Shown piece by piece: positions 52,390-64,000 of a stretch of DNA of 64,000 nucleotides. The notes under the pieces were generated by a model that saw only the letters and a list, made by a program, of their open reading frames with translations, had not been told where the DNA came from and made no database searches. Source of the stretch: Cladocopium goreaui (taxonomy: Eukaryota; Sar; Dinophyceae; Suessiales; Symbiodiniaceae); the NCBI GenBank assembly GCA_947184155.2, contig CAMXCT020000125.1, positions 558,001 to 622,000 on the forward strand, given 5' to 3'. Positions within the stretch are counted from its first letter, which is position 1. The number at the start of each line of letters is the position of its first letter. The position numbers and the translations under genes were made by a program.

Positions 52390-52853
52390 CCCTGAGATGC
52401 GTTGGCACTTGCGCAAGGTCAAAAGAAAGATGATTCAGTTTGAGTTTTTGTCAAGTGCATGACTTTGATGAGCGTTAATTTTTGAATGGTTTTGCATCTG
52501 AGTTTTGTGCATGCACGGGTTGACAAGAGATGCAAAGAGTTCGCGAGACACAATGCGCCGAGTGAACTAGGATTGTTGATCAACTTTTAACTGATGTGAA
52601 ATTGAGTGGAAAGCCACTGTGTTGCATGAGTTTATTTGAAGATTTGAGTTGTGACCCGTTTTATTCAAAAGCGTTTGACCGGAAAGCCGGAAGTCAACTC
52701 CAAAGGGAGAATCATCTTTGCAGAATGCTGCAACAATTTTGAGGGCTCAAAGGAGCAGAATGACAAAGAGTCAGCTGAATCAAGTGCGCATGTTTGACCA
52801 AGGTCTTCAAATTGTTTCTCACCTCTGGCAAGCTTCCTTTAGCATGTTAAGTC

Positions 52854-54050
52854 ATGAATTTGCTCGAATCGGAAGCCCAATTTACTGCAAGGGCTAGAGA
52901 AATCGGGCTTAGCAATGAAACAGTGCAAGCCGTGAAGGATGCCGGGGCGAACACGCTATCAACCCTAGCATTTGCAGTGGGTCAACCTGGGCAACCGATT
53001 GCAACACAGGAAGTGGACAATTTTCTGAAGTCGAGACCCAACTCTGGCTGAGAACAATGGCATCAGACGTTTGGCATTTGAGGCACAGACACTCTTGGTT
53101 GCTAGCTTGAGACAGGTTGTGGAGCATCGTGATGACGGTGCGCCAAAGCGCATTGGCGCTGCAGAGAGAGAGAGACGCGAATGAATGCAATACGAGCAGA
53201 ACTTGGAGGCCTGTGCATAGCAGATGACTACGAGCCATCGCACCTTTTGTTGGAAAAAGCCTGCCAGATCCAAGAGAGCAACACTTTGAAATACATTGAC
53301 CCAGCCTCTTGCACCTCAAGGTCACAGGAGGCGCAAGGAAGTACAAAGACGAAGGAGCTTGCCTTCGAAGGTGGGACTTTGGTCATCAAGGACAAGGACG
53401 ATAAGTTGGTTGCTCCGACTTCAAGTGAGATTCAGTTTTTACAAGCGATGACAAGGCGTGGCATTGCCTTCAAGTTTGCAAAGCTTATGACTTATGAACA
53501 GCATACAACATGGCTGAACTTCCTCATGCAGTCCATGCAACGAGAGGCACCACCAGGGTACAACAAACCCTCACTGCATCAAGTTATGTTGTGCGACAAA
53601 GCTGCCTTCACAAGACTTGGAGCTAGCTTGGGAGCGGTACGACACCTTCCAGATGGATCGTATCCGCTTGGTTTGAAGTTGCTTGAACTTCGAAGTGATC
53701 CATCAATTGCACTATACTTGGCGCCGCTTGCCCGAGCACAGAGTTCACAAGGGCCTGCTCAAAGACCAAGCCCTTTCAATCAGGGTCCTAGGCCGAACTT
53801 TGCGGCCAACAGTGAGAAGAAAGGAAAAGGTAAAGGGAAGAAGGGCAAAAGCCCGCCGATGCCTGCAGAATTTCGAAACAAGTGGCATCGCACTGGAAGC
53901 GGAGACCCTCTTTGTTTTGGGTGTAATACCTCAAAGGGCTGTGACCAAGCCAAGGACGGAGAAAAGTGCGCCAAAGGTTGGCACTTGTGCGCAGAGCCTC
54001 GATGTTTGCAGCCACATGGGCTGTTGAGCCACCCAAAGAAAGGATCTTGA
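52854..54050 (+). pseudogene. Gag-like protein of element 2, one frameshift
   Basis: Begins ATG 52854 (MNLLESEAQFTARAREIGL), with TLAFAVGQPGQPIATQEV like element 1; a shift near 53045-53180 leads to the main frame (53181-54050). That includes TLVIKDKDDKLVAPTSSEI, matching VVIRDKDNEFETGIQSS of element 1, a basic linker (KKGKGKGKKGKSPPM) and the cysteine cluster LCFGCNTSKGC...CAKGWHLCAEPRC. It ends TCT-TGA and the next ORF continues in the same frame. Confidence 0.75.
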
Positions 54051-54854
54051 CAATTTCTGAAAGACTGGACAAACTACGTGGCTAATCATTGCTTTATGAT
54101 TGAGGTTTTCAGTGGTACAGCTACGCTTTGATCGGTCGCTAAACAGTACGGTTTGGATGGATCTATGGCTTTGGACAAAACAAAGAAACGTGGAGCAAGG
54201 GCGACAATTTTTGTCTTTGACATTCTTGATCCCAAGGACAAGGAGCTCCTGTATCACTGGCTTGAATCAGATTTGCTGGCTTGGGTCCACATAGCCCCAG
54301 TTTGTGGCACGTGCTCACGAGCTCGGCAGATTCGAAACGGGGGACCCCGACCTTTAAGGTCTGATGAGTTTCCCATGGGCCTCCCAGATCTACTACCTGG
54401 CGAATGCCAACGTGTTGATTTGGCCAATTCAATGTACATTGAGTCATGTGCCTTGTTTCAATTTTGTGCAAACCGTGGAATCTTGGTGACCATGGAGAAC
54501 CCCAGCAATAGCCTGTTTTGGCTAACTGAACCCTTTGTGGAACTTCAACATGCAACCACTTTGTACCACTCTGACTCACAAATGTGCATGATGGGTGGAA
54601 CGAGACCGAAATGGACGAGACTGGTTGCAAATTTCAGTGCTATTGATGAATTAAATGTTGAGTGCGACGGTTCACATCGACATCAACCTTGGGGCAAAGC
54701 TAAAGACTCACAGGGACAAGAGGTTTACGCTACAAGTCTGGAAGCAGAATACCCCAGACGTTTTTGCATTGCACTGGTTCAATGCATCTTGAGGCAACTG
54801 CAGCGACAAGGCATGACTTTGATGCCTGATGCTTTGTTTGATGTCAAGGACTAA
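54051..54854 (+). pseudogene. Methyltransferase-like domain of element 2
   Basis: In frame with gag across its TGA: FMIEVFSGTATL (motif I), one more in-frame TGA at about 54127, then SVAKQYGLDGSMALDKT, motif IV as IAPVCGTCSRARQIR, motif VI as TMENPSNSLFW and GTRPKWTRLVANF. The counterparts in element 1 are APPCGTCSRAR, VVENPRSSLYW and DRPKWT. Catalytic cysteine and ENP are kept although the frame is broken. No target-recognition domain is evident. A frameshift at about 54850 separates it from the RT part. Confidence 0.75.
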
Positions 54855-57137
54855 ACTTTTTGAGATGCAGACAGCCCGCATTGCATCCTTCAATCAACCC
54901 AGGAAGAACAAGCTTCCCCCACTGATTCCAGAATCATTTGCGGTTGGAGTTTTCTACGTTAAGCATGCTTCAGATGTTCCGCTTGCTCTGCATAGCAAGT
55001 CTACAAAGCCTTTGGAGGTATTTACGAAAACGGGTGAACTGGCAACAATACCAAAGCATGCGCGCTTTTTGTGCAGAACTGCAACAACATCACCTTTTTC
55101 CATTGGGGGGGGCTACAACAAGGCGATGCATGTTTTGAAGTTGCATCTGGACTGCCGTGGACTTACTGCAACTTTATTTCAAGGGCTGCTGAACTGGGGC
55201 ATCCTGCCAATTTCTGCAGGCAGGTGCCGGATGATATACAGAGTGCAATTGATTTTCAGGTTAGCCACAGTTTTGAAGAGGTTGCACAACATCGTTTGGA
55301 CTGGTGCAAACGGTGGCTTCACAGGGCGGCCGAGCTTGGGGCTGCTGAGAAAGAAGCGGCTGGAGGCAGACATCCAGCAACTGCAAAGAAACGCTTGAAG
55401 CTGACGCGTGAAATATTTGAGAGTCTCAATTATGAGGACATCGAAGTCCTTCAGTTGTTGGAGAAGGGCTCAACGCTTGCTGGTGAAATTGACTCCTCCT
55501 CCATGTTTCAGCCGTCCTTCAAACCCTGCATAATTACAGTGCAACAATTGGAATCTCAAGCTGAGATGCGCAACAATCTGGTTATGCGCATGACCAGAAG
55601 TTCTGGTGACAAAGCGCTTGACGAGGCTGTGCTGAGGGAGACCCGAGAAGAAATTGCTTGCAGATGGGCCGATGGACCTTGGAACTTAGATGATCTGGAG
55701 TACGGGTCGACAATATCCCGGAGGTTTCCTTTACAACAAGGTCAAAAGATACGGATGATTGACGATTATTCCGTTTCTGGTGTAAATGACAGCTGCACTA
55801 TCCACACAAAATTGGACTTGCATGTGGTTGACACTTTCATTGCTGCGATACAAGCGTATTTTGACGGTATGGCCGCGCTGGGACGCGATTCATCTCTGGT
55901 TGCAAAGACGTACGATTTGAAGAGCGCCTACCGTCAGGTGCCTGTCCGAAATGATCACTTGAAATTTGGATACTTCTGCATATACAACCACGAAAGCGAT
56001 CAGGTGGAGATTTACAGGTCACGCACTTTACCTTTTGGTGCAACCCATAGTGTTTTCAATTTCTTGCGTCTGGCCCGGATGATACATTGCATTGCATGTC
56101 GTGGTGCCCATCTCATCACTACAAACTTCTACGACGACTTCATCCTTGCAAGCAATGAACGTCTGAAAGAATCTTCAAAGAATTGTATGGAATTAATTTT
56201 TCTTTTCGCTGGATGGGACTTTGCTACGGAGGGAAGGAAGGCCACGACCTTCTCTGAACTGTGTTGTGCCTTGGGAGTTGCTTTCAACTTTAACTTGTCC
56301 TCCCAGGCCACTTTGGAGATTCGCAACACTGAAACCAGGATTGCAGACCTCACACAACAAATCCTTGGTTTCTTGGAAGCTGGAGCTTTGAGCAGACATG
56401 ACACATTGAAGTTGCGTGGCAGACTGGGCTTTGCTGACGGCTACCTCCACGGCCGTCTGGGCGCACTGATATTGAAACGTCTTATTGACCATGCCTATGG
56501 GTCAAATCCCAAACTGGATGATGAGCTTGAACACTTGCTTGTTTTGATGATAGAACGTTTGGAAAAGGCAGGGCCCAAAACTGTCAATGCTGGATCTTTC
56601 ACCGAATGGTTGGTTTTCACAGATGCAGCATTTGAAGGAGACACAAAGAGCGGTGGCCTTGGTGCAGTTTTAGTAGACAAAAACGGTCAATGCTGCTCAT
56701 GGTTTTCAGTGAAGATGGATGAAAACTTGTGCCAGGTTTTTGGTGCAAACGACAAAGAGACAATCATTTACGAGCTTGAACTTTTAGCTGCTTGTCTCGC
56801 CCTTGATGTTTGGAAAGAATGCCTCAAAGCCTCTTATCCCGTAGTCTACACTGACAATGACAGTGTAAGGCATGCCCTCATGCGTGGCGTAGGCCTTGGT
56901 GTGGTTGCTGGAGCTACAATGAGACTTCACCTTCAAATGGAGGTGGCAAACAGTACAAGTGCATGGTTTGCAAGAGTCCCTACAGAGGCAAACATTGCCG
57001 ACCTCCCTTCGCGTTTTCAGCTGCACCCTTTCTTAGAGACCGGTTTGAATGACTCTGACAAAGCTGCTGAGTACCTCAAAGTTTTTGTGAAAGAGGTGAA
57101 TGGAGCGAAACAAATGAAAAGGAAAAAGGGGAGGTGA
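54829..57137 (+). pseudogene. Reverse transcriptase / RNase H of element 2
   Basis: An upstream piece (54829-55110) joins the main frame (55071-57137, 688 codons) by a shift in a run of eight G near 55107-55114. RT motifs: IRMIDDYSVSGVND, TYDLKSAYRQVPV, LPFGATHSVFNFL and NFYDDFILA. RNase H: LVFTDAAFEG, YELELLAACLAL, VVYTDNDSVRHAL and ARVPTEANIADLPSR. All match element 1 in order and spacing. The core itself is open, so loss of function rests on the upstream breaks. The stop lies within B1. Confidence 0.85.
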
Positions 57138-57208
57138 TGCATTTGTCGACGCCCCATGTTTCAAAAAGAGATTGTGTCTTCAGCAGCTGCACTTGCATGG
57201 GACTTCAC
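57133..57208 (+). repeat. Split direct repeat B1 of element 2
   Basis: 76 bases from GGTGATGCATTTGTCGACG to GGGACTTCAC, one mismatch with 57396-57471. It starts at the end of the RT ORF. The 106 bases between B1 and A2 are unique. Confidence 0.85.
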
Positions 57209-57314
57209 GATGAAGCTTTTCGAAGAAAATCGAATAGTGCTGGCACAGCAAAGACTAATCATAGTCGTGTGCAGCTGTTACTTGGTCAAGGGTGGAGTGC
57301 GGTGGGATGTCATT

Positions 57315-57346
57315 AAAATATGACTTGTTGATGTGGTCAAAGGACC
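57315..57346 (+). repeat. Split direct repeat A2 of element 2
   Basis: Matches 49953-49984 with one difference (G for T after GACTT). Confidence 0.75.
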
Positions 57347-57395
57347 CACCCACTAACCACCCGTTTCACATCAACTCAGCCTAACCACACCGCAC

Positions 57396-57471
57396 GGTGA
57401 TGCATTTGTCGACGCCCCATGTTTCAAAAAGAGATTGTGTCTTCAGCAGCTACACTTGCATGGGACTTCAC
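57396..57471 (+). repeat. Split direct repeat B2 of element 2
   Basis: Second copy of B1; marks the downstream end of the element. Confidence 0.85.
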
Positions 57472-57691
57472 ATTTTTTTTCAGAAAAGTGTTCTGCATGA
57501 CTGCATTTCCATGTGTTTCGACATCATCAGCATTAACATACGTGTGAGCATTCGGGTTCGTGGGCTGCATCTGGTTTTTTTTCCTGCGTTAATTCATCCG
57601 TTCCTTCAGTTTTTCATTCATGTATTCATCCGTCCTTCCTGTCTTCCTTCCCTGATTCCTTCACTCTTTTGTCATTTGTTTCGCCATGCAG

Positions 57692-57804
57692 TTCGGAGAC
57701 ACACAAGTAGGAAGGATGCTTATCATCCAAAGCGTTCAGGCACTGTCCTGGCGGATTTGACGCTGCCACTTCATGGTACGGGGGCCCGGGTTGCGATGCG
57801 CACC
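57692..57804 (+). CDS. Candidate host exon, unknown product
   Basis: An open stretch between an acceptor-like CGCCATGCAG and a strong donor GTAAGTAGG. It reads RRHTSRKDAYHPKRSGTVLA and DLTLPLHGTGARVAMRT. No family recognised and no neighbouring exons could be joined with confidence. Confidence 0.3.
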
Positions 57805-57829
57805 GTAAGTAGGAATATGGCTTAAAAAA

Positions 57830-60800
57830 CATGTGTCAAACAAAGGGTGCATGGAAACAACGGTGGAAGATAACCACGCAATCCCATGCAACAACATGAC
57901 ATGATCAATGTAAAAACGGGGTAGGATGATGTGACCTTGTGGTTCGCCGAGTGGCATGTTCGTGGCTGCTTTCACTCATGTGTGAATGTTGTGCACGGCA
58001 AAGCATGGTCTGGTGCGCCGTGAACATGCGCGATTACCTCCAATCACAAGAACCTACGTGTTGGGTTGGCAGTAATTTGGCGGACATGGGTGACTTGGTT
58101 GTGGGCCAGAACCTTGCGGCATTGAAACTCTACGTATGGCCGTGCCTCACTGCAAGCGCCTCCATTCCAAGAGTCCCAGCCGGTGTTTTTTTATTGGACG
58201 GATACTAAGTTCATAAGCAACGGAGGTTACATGTGCGGAGGCTGTACGCGGCCAGTTTGCAGCAAGGTTTCCGGGAACATGGTGTTGGGCAAATTGCTTT
58301 GTATCCCGTTTGATGCCGTTCCCACCCACCCGTTCAACACCATGGAAATTGCTAGGCAGAAGGTCTTGCCTACATAAGTTTTTCGGTGCCCAGGGGCGCA
58401 GGGAGCAAAACAACGTGGGTTGGTAGTACGAAGGATAGTTGCCAGTGTCCGTTGAGGCGTGGCCGCAGGGCAGTTGTGCAATGGATATTTTCCATTGGAC
58501 GGTTCCAGGATGATGGCACACGGCCAAGTGTTCAACCCGGGCTGGGAAATTGGAACACATTGTCCGTTGTGCATAATGCGGATTTGAGTTGATAAAATTC
58601 TGGGGCCCATGGTGCGATGTGTGGCGCCGCATGTACGGTCATGGAGGCTCACAAACCCGCAGTGAATTTGCAAGCATACACGGCGGTAAAACAATTGTGG
58701 AACAGGACAAACCAACCATATGAACTAGCAGGAAACCACGAACGCGGAATTTTTAAAAAACATAATTTTAGTTTGCAGAAAGTGACCTCTAAACATTACA
58801 GACGAAAAAATAAATGAGTGAAAAATACAAATGCCACCAGCTTCGCTAGCCCTCCCGGGAAGCGCCATTTGAAACCAATCGATTCCTTCGTCAGATGTGG
58901 GAGACGATCAACACTTCTCACTTTTTGTTCCGAGACCTCCGTGGTTGCAACGAAAAAAACGTGGAAACCATATGTCGAACCCAGGTATCGCTTAGAAAAT
59001 GTAATCAAAATCCAAGTGATGCGGCAGGTACTGCACCCTTATCCCAGCAAAATGGTAACCGGATGTAACCGGGCAGGTTTCCGGCCCGTATCCCAATTTC
59101 GACTTTCATGCCATGGGGCGTTTTGACCACAAACCACAGGAACGGCAAGGCAATTGACCAATTTGCGGGAAGCAACCGTTGCCATCGAACGCTGTGTTCA
59201 GACTGCCTGATGCGCAGTTCCAATCTCCACAGCAACATGCACTTCAGTACTGGAAACGTTAAACGTTGACCGCGAAAACGGTTTGGCAAGAATTCAACCG
59301 ATTTGTCTGGAAACCTGCTGACCTTTGTTCCCGATGGCCTTGGTTCAAATGATGGAACAAATGCAATCGTTCGAACATTTTTTCCGCTTGTTGGGGGGCG
59401 CAGGTGGGGACAACGCGTCGTTCGTCAGGACATCATGTTTCGCTGCGGTGAGTTGGAATGTGACATCCAACCCGGTCCAATTCGGAATGTGGAACAAATG
59501 GTTGCGTATCGGATTTCCATGGGATTATGTGGGGAAGGTAAGGGCAACCCATTTGAACAATTTGTAAGTTGCGTTGCTCACGTGTTGCCTCCACAGCCGC
59601 GAACAATTTTTGGCGAAAAATATTTCAACCAAACATTTTCATCGCATATTTGCAAAATGACATTCCAACATTCCACCACAATGGAATCGTTTAGGCGGAC
59701 TCATGTGTTCGCTGTGCCCCGAAGATTTTTTCGCTGACCGCGCTTAAGGCGTGGATGGTGCGCAGGCTCTTCAGGTCAACAACAAACACGGGCAGTGGAA
59801 ATTTGTTCGCTTTGTCTGAACCGTTCGTATTTTCAGGTACACACAGTGTACCTAAGACCTAAGACGTTGATTTGTTTTTGCGCCCGTTCGAGCTCGCAAC
59901 TACGGTCCGTGAGGGACATGGGCCAACCACATCTATTCGATGTGTAATCCGTCCATATTTTGTCACATGCAAACTGTACAAAAAAATCGCATTTCCAAAC
60001 CCAGTCATGCTTCCCGGTTGCTTCAACCCAGCTACGGCAGCTTGGAAAGTATGGTTCTCCAAAAATATGTACATTGTCTGGCTATGGTTTTGCAGAACCG
60101 GTGGTACTAGGACATGGACGGGAAACACCAAAATCATGACATCAAACAAAATTGTGGCAAAAAGGTGCAGTAGAACAAAAATGAAAAATTGTTTCATGGT
60201 TGGCACGCGGAAAAGACGAGTTATGTCACATCACGTTTTAATTTTTAAAAATGTGACCAGCACGGTGGTTCGCCGCGGCGAATTCGCAACCCATTTAAGA
60301 TGCCAGATCAATGGGGACGCGTTGGCGGCCCCAAAAGTAACATTCATCCACTTGGGTGATTATGCCCCAACATGGTGCAGAATTTTGGGATGTGGACGTC
60401 GTTTGAACGGCAGTACTCTCAGTTTTGTGAAGGGTAAACATCGCCGCCCCCTTCCTGCAAACTAGGAAACCGGAGTGATTGACCGTAAGGGCGACCAAGG
60501 AAAAACAACGATTTCCAGGGCAACATTTTACAATATAACCCGGTACCATAGGAACCTTTTGAGATGGAACTGAAAACCATTGAAAACGTGCATTCACAAC
60601 ATTTACACTCACCCCATTGATGGGGCATGTTCACAACTGACAAACGCACCTCCGGTCAAGTGCACATGTACGAGTGAAATTTGCAATGCCTTCTTGGATA
60701 ATTGTGGAGTCAAAAATGTAAAATATTCCCTTTGCACGAGGCACATTAGAATGGAGAGGAAATGATTGACACGGTGCCATTCACAAGGGAAAGGTGCACT

Positions 60801-61640
60801 GATAGGAAGTAAAATTTTTGCTTACCAGCGCAGGTAAAAAATATTGGTTTCTGGTGAATTTTCCCATAAACGCATCCATGGATTTGTGTTACGCACTGGG
60901 TGAGTTAGGCGATAAGCAACCTCACAAAATGAACCATAAAAGTGTTGGCTCAGGTTCATGATCCACTACCATTGTTCACATTTTTTTGTGTTTTAACAGA
61001 CACCATCATGTTTCAAAGCGTGGGGAGTTCGTGGCCTGCATCAACAGTAGTCCTCTCTTTCGCTCCTTGTTTTCTTCTTTGGGGGTTACGGTTCTCCGTC
61101 AAATTTCCGCTGATTTCGAATTGCGCTCTCGATTGCGCCCGTTCGTCGTCAACTGTCATCAGTTTTCCAACCCCAGGTAGCGTTTCTAAAAATTTCTCAT
61201 GTGTGGCCTTTCTTGGCCGAAATGCCTTGGGGGCAAGTTGCATGATCCGATGAAATTTTTGGCAGGTTGAACAAAACGGCGCGTGGAAAAAAAAAACATG
61301 AATTTCACCTTTTGAAACCCACGGTGTGCGAGGTAGTCAGGTTTAAAATTTAAATTGTGTTCTTGCACGCAATTGTTATCTGAATTAGGGAGTTGCTGTC
61401 ATGAGTATTTCTTCCATGGTCTGGTAAGCCAGTGCCTAGTTCGAATCCAAGGGCGGAGACGTACGAAATGATGCTTATTGAGTGCTCTCTTGCAGTCTTG
61501 GTGCGGCAGCATTTAAACAACCAAAAAAATTAAGCAGTTCGCCCACCTACATGCAATCAACCATCGGTGTCACTGCAGTGACTGCTGTTTCCAAAGTTCT
61601 TGTGCGCAAACAAATGCAATGAAAAAAATCCCAACGAGGG
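57830..61640. other. No gene supported
   Basis: Scattered frames (for example 57939-58208, 59303-59737 and 59872-60465 on plus, 58147-58632 on minus) have no recognised domain or repeat counterpart. Some flanking sequences resemble splice sites (59325-59405 ends GGGGCGCAG-GTGGGG). This may be intronic or intergenic. A 14-base palindrome TTCGCCGCGGCGAA is at about 60268. Confidence 0.4.
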
Positions 61641-61647
61641 CCCAGGT

Positions 61648-62072
61648 GTGTGTGTGTGTGTGAACCATGTGAAAAGATGTAAAACTTCTTTCTTAGCAGG
61701 GGGCTGCAGGGAATGTCATAGTTCTGCAGCCAACGAAGACGGCCATGACATTCTGTGATATCGATCTGGGACGCTGGATCGACGTACCTGCTATCAATTT
61801 TCCCATCAATGGCAACCGGCTAAGCCAAGTACCGGCATGTCGTTTTTCCAACTTTTTTCGAACCAAACCACTGTACGGTTTTCGCAATCTGATTTACTGC
61901 TGACTTCGTCAGATGGAACAGTTGCATCTAGCAAGGACGTAGAAAGAATTCTTCTCCACTGTTTCTCACGCCTGGCCATTCACAATTTCCTGTCAGGTTT
62001 AACTGAAGTGTTTTTGCACGTACGATGCATTCCACATCAGTAATTCGATAAGATGTTTCTGAGCAAGTGTGT
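61648..62072 (+). repeat. 425-bp direct duplication, copy 1
   Basis: Matches 62932-63356 with one difference seen (C for T near 62020). It starts in a GT run and ends at AAGTGTGT. A 68-codon frame inside (61837-62043) is unassigned. The DNA between copies (62073-62931) has a C/T-rich stretch near 62680-62880 and no supported gene. Confidence 0.9.
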
Positions 62073-62931
62073 CACTCATACCGTTGGCCGACAATGTGGT
62101 ATGAACCCTTCGGGGAAAGCCTTTCTAGGCTAAAAATTGACGGTAAAACGATGTCTGAATTTACACTTTTGGATTAGTAATTCGTCTAAGTAGAGTGAAC
62201 GGCTGGCCTTTTTTCGACCCTCACCTTGTCGAAGTCGTTGTGTTGAAACGATGCCCGCTGTGCCTGGGAATCACCTTTTACTTGAACTTCAAGGGATGGT
62301 AGACTGCAGCCGCATCAACACTCTTTCTGTTATCTCAAGAGGCTGACCGCAGCCCTTTTCACATGAAACTCCAGGCAAGAGGACATGCTTTACAGGTGTG
62401 GTCACTTCCTTTTTGGTTGTTTGGTGAGGTTGATTGTGCATGTAATTCATTTGACTACTGACGGCCGTCGATGGGGTTGAAATGAAAGTCGAGGGCCTTT
62501 GAGCCTTATCACGAAATTTTGCATGCAATGTGGATGTATCATGTCATTAACTTGTTCCCCATGGATCCCTATTTCATGTGTTCTTGCGTTCTCCTCTCTC
62601 CAGGTAGGTTTGGCCCGTTGCGTGCTGAGGTTGTTGTAGGTTTTCGCCGTGTCAGGTTGGTTCAGGCGCTTCTGTCCTCCCCGTCCTCCGCTGGTCTTTT
62701 TCCGTTTTCCGTCGGCCTCCGCTTTTCTTTTCCCTTTCCTTTCCACGGTCGCCCGTTCTGGGCTAGGTTTCATGTGTTGGTGTTTGCTCTTTCCCTCTTC
62801 TTTTGCGTTCCCCTCTCTGCGTCCTGGTTAAGTAACTTTCATCTCATTGTCATCTTCACCTCATCTTCATTTCCCTTCCTCTTCATTTTCATTTCATGGT
62901 CGGGAACTTAATTTCCCACCCTCCTGCGGGA

Positions 62932-63356
62932 GGGTGTGTGTGTGTGAACCATGTGAAAAGATGTAAAACTTCTTTCTTAGCAGGGGGCTGCAGGGAATGT
63001 CATAGTTCTGCAGCCAACGAAGACGGCCATGACATTCTGTGATATCGATCTGGGACGCTGGATCGACGTACCTGCTATCAATTTTCCCATCAATGGCAAC
63101 CGGCTAAGCCAAGTACCGGCATGTCGTTTTTCCAACTTTTTTCGAACCAAACCACTGTACGGTTTTCGCAATCTGATTTACTGCTGACTTCGTCAGATGG
63201 AACAGTTGCATCTAGCAAGGACGTAGAAAGAATTCTTCTCCACTGTTTCTCACGCCTGGCCATTCACAATTTCCTGTCAGGTTTAACTGAAGTGTTTTTG
63301 CATGTACGATGCATTCCACATCAGTAATTCGATAAGATGTTTCTGAGCAAGTGTGT
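62932..63356 (+). repeat. 425-bp direct duplication, copy 2
   Basis: Copy of 61648-62072 at an offset of 1284 bases. It is bounded by GT microsatellites on both sides; the right one continues to about 63369. From 63370 to the end of the window no gene was recognised. Confidence 0.9.
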
Positions 63357-64000
63357 GTGTGTGTGTGTGCTTTTGTGCGTGCGTAAATATCTATATAAAT
63401 ATAAATGTATTTATATGACATGTACAAGTGGGAAAGAACAAAAATGCGAATGAATCGTCACCAAAATGCTGGAACCTATAAACCGTGTAGCGTTTGATAA
63501 ACGGTTTGGTTGCCATTGCAAATCGCGTACAGCTAGCGCCTGAACCGTCTGGGATTGCGCAACAAAGTCGCTAACACGAGAAAGTTCCGCTCCTCGCCAT
63601 GCCCGTAATGGTACAGGGTTACAAATGGATTTGAACATTGCAAATAATGGCAAGGCAGCACACTGGTGGAAACCTTAGGCCGGAAGAACCTTCAGCTTGG
63701 GTAGACTGTTTGGTGAAAGGGGAAAATTGGAGAAGGGAGAAGGAGAGAAATTATTCGACGCAAGTGATTGTTTACCTTTTTTTTTGCGATACCATTTTCC
63801 TTTGGAGACAGGGAATTGCACTTGATCCGCAATACAATTTATAACAAGTGATGAACGGAAGGAACACTTGTCATGCTTGAATTTGCTTGAGCAAAACCGA
63901 AATTGTGCGTGTGCGTCAGGCTTCCACACGTCAGTTCGATATTGCGCACCTAGGTTGGAAACCTTTGCATGTCAAATAAAAACTTTGCCAGTGCCAAATT

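Larger units (their letters stand above)
49953..57471 (+). mobile_element. DIRS-like retrotransposon with split direct repeats (element 2)
   Basis: Plus strand. A1 (49953-49984), recombinase, gag-like ORF, methyltransferase-like/RT/RNase H, B1 (57133-57208), A2 (57315-57346), B2 (57396-57471). The A repeats are short (32 bases, one internal mismatch) and the B repeats are 76 bases with one mismatch. Gene order and all domains match element 1, on the opposite strand and with very different repeats, so the two are distinct families of one lineage. Several frameshifts and two in-frame stops show it is decayed. Confidence 0.8.

Noticed and set aside
61430-61455. TTCGAATCC, like a tRNA B box
   Set aside because: Flanking bases do not form a T-stem and no A box or acceptor stem could be paired.
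1-64000. CRISPR arrays, bacterial operons, ribosome-binding sites
   Set aside because: Repeats here lack regular spacers, and gene structure is eukaryotic.

Overview
The window looks like nuclear DNA of a dinoflagellate alga, probably of the Symbiodiniaceae/Suessiales kind. The grounds are the families of copia-like and DIRS-like retroelements, the tiny-exon host gene that needs GC-AG as well as GT-AG introns, and long low-coding stretches full of nested repeats. It is overwhelmingly a transposon landscape. No bacterial-style operons, rRNA or convincing tRNA genes were seen.

Layout: 1-4.2 kb holds a short interspersed motif, a copia remnant and one convincing host gene on the minus strand, an MgtE-type Mg2+ transporter in at least six exons (about 4092-2440, probably to about 2172). 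4686-14251 is a nearly intact tyrosine-recombinase retrotransposon (DIRS/PAT/Ngaro-like, minus strand) with perfect split-direct-repeat topology A1-ORFs-B1-A2-B2. Its order is recombinase, gag-like, then a 1110-codon methyltransferase-like/RT/RNase H ORF, plus an extra 244-codon ORF between A2 and B2. 14.3-21.4 kb holds a structural-ORF relic, a decayed copia RT/RNase H and AT-rich satellite. 21419-38700 is a copia-type LTR element (plus strand) whose gag is broken twice: by a composite of three TIR elements (22149-25488) and by a 10.3-kb non-autonomous LTR element in the opposite orientation (25778-36063, TSD TTAGG). 39110-48258 is a second copia-type element with TSD CCAAG; its gag-pol block is antisense to its own LTRs, PBS and PPT, and its RT palm is deleted. 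48.3-49.7 kb holds a palindromic motif array and a minisatellite. 49953-57471 is a second, more decayed, split-direct-repeat DIRS-like element (plus strand). 57.5-64 kb has no recognised gene, one exon-like ORF and a recent 425-bp duplication.

The most interesting theme is that unrelated retroelement classes here (two DIRS-like elements and one copia-like element) each encode a protein with a cytosine-C5-methyltransferase-like fold. The motifs are an E/L-x-x-x-G motif I, a PPC, PVC or LPC motif IV and an ENP- or ELP-type motif VI. In both DIRS-like elements this domain is fused in frame ahead of RT and is separated from gag by a single in-frame UGA; in the better preserved copy the context is UGA-CUAG, a known readthrough signal. 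Conserved recombinase-first gene order, an HxxK recombinase box and a Cys/His C-terminal module suggest a distinct dinoflagellate lineage of DIRS-like elements.
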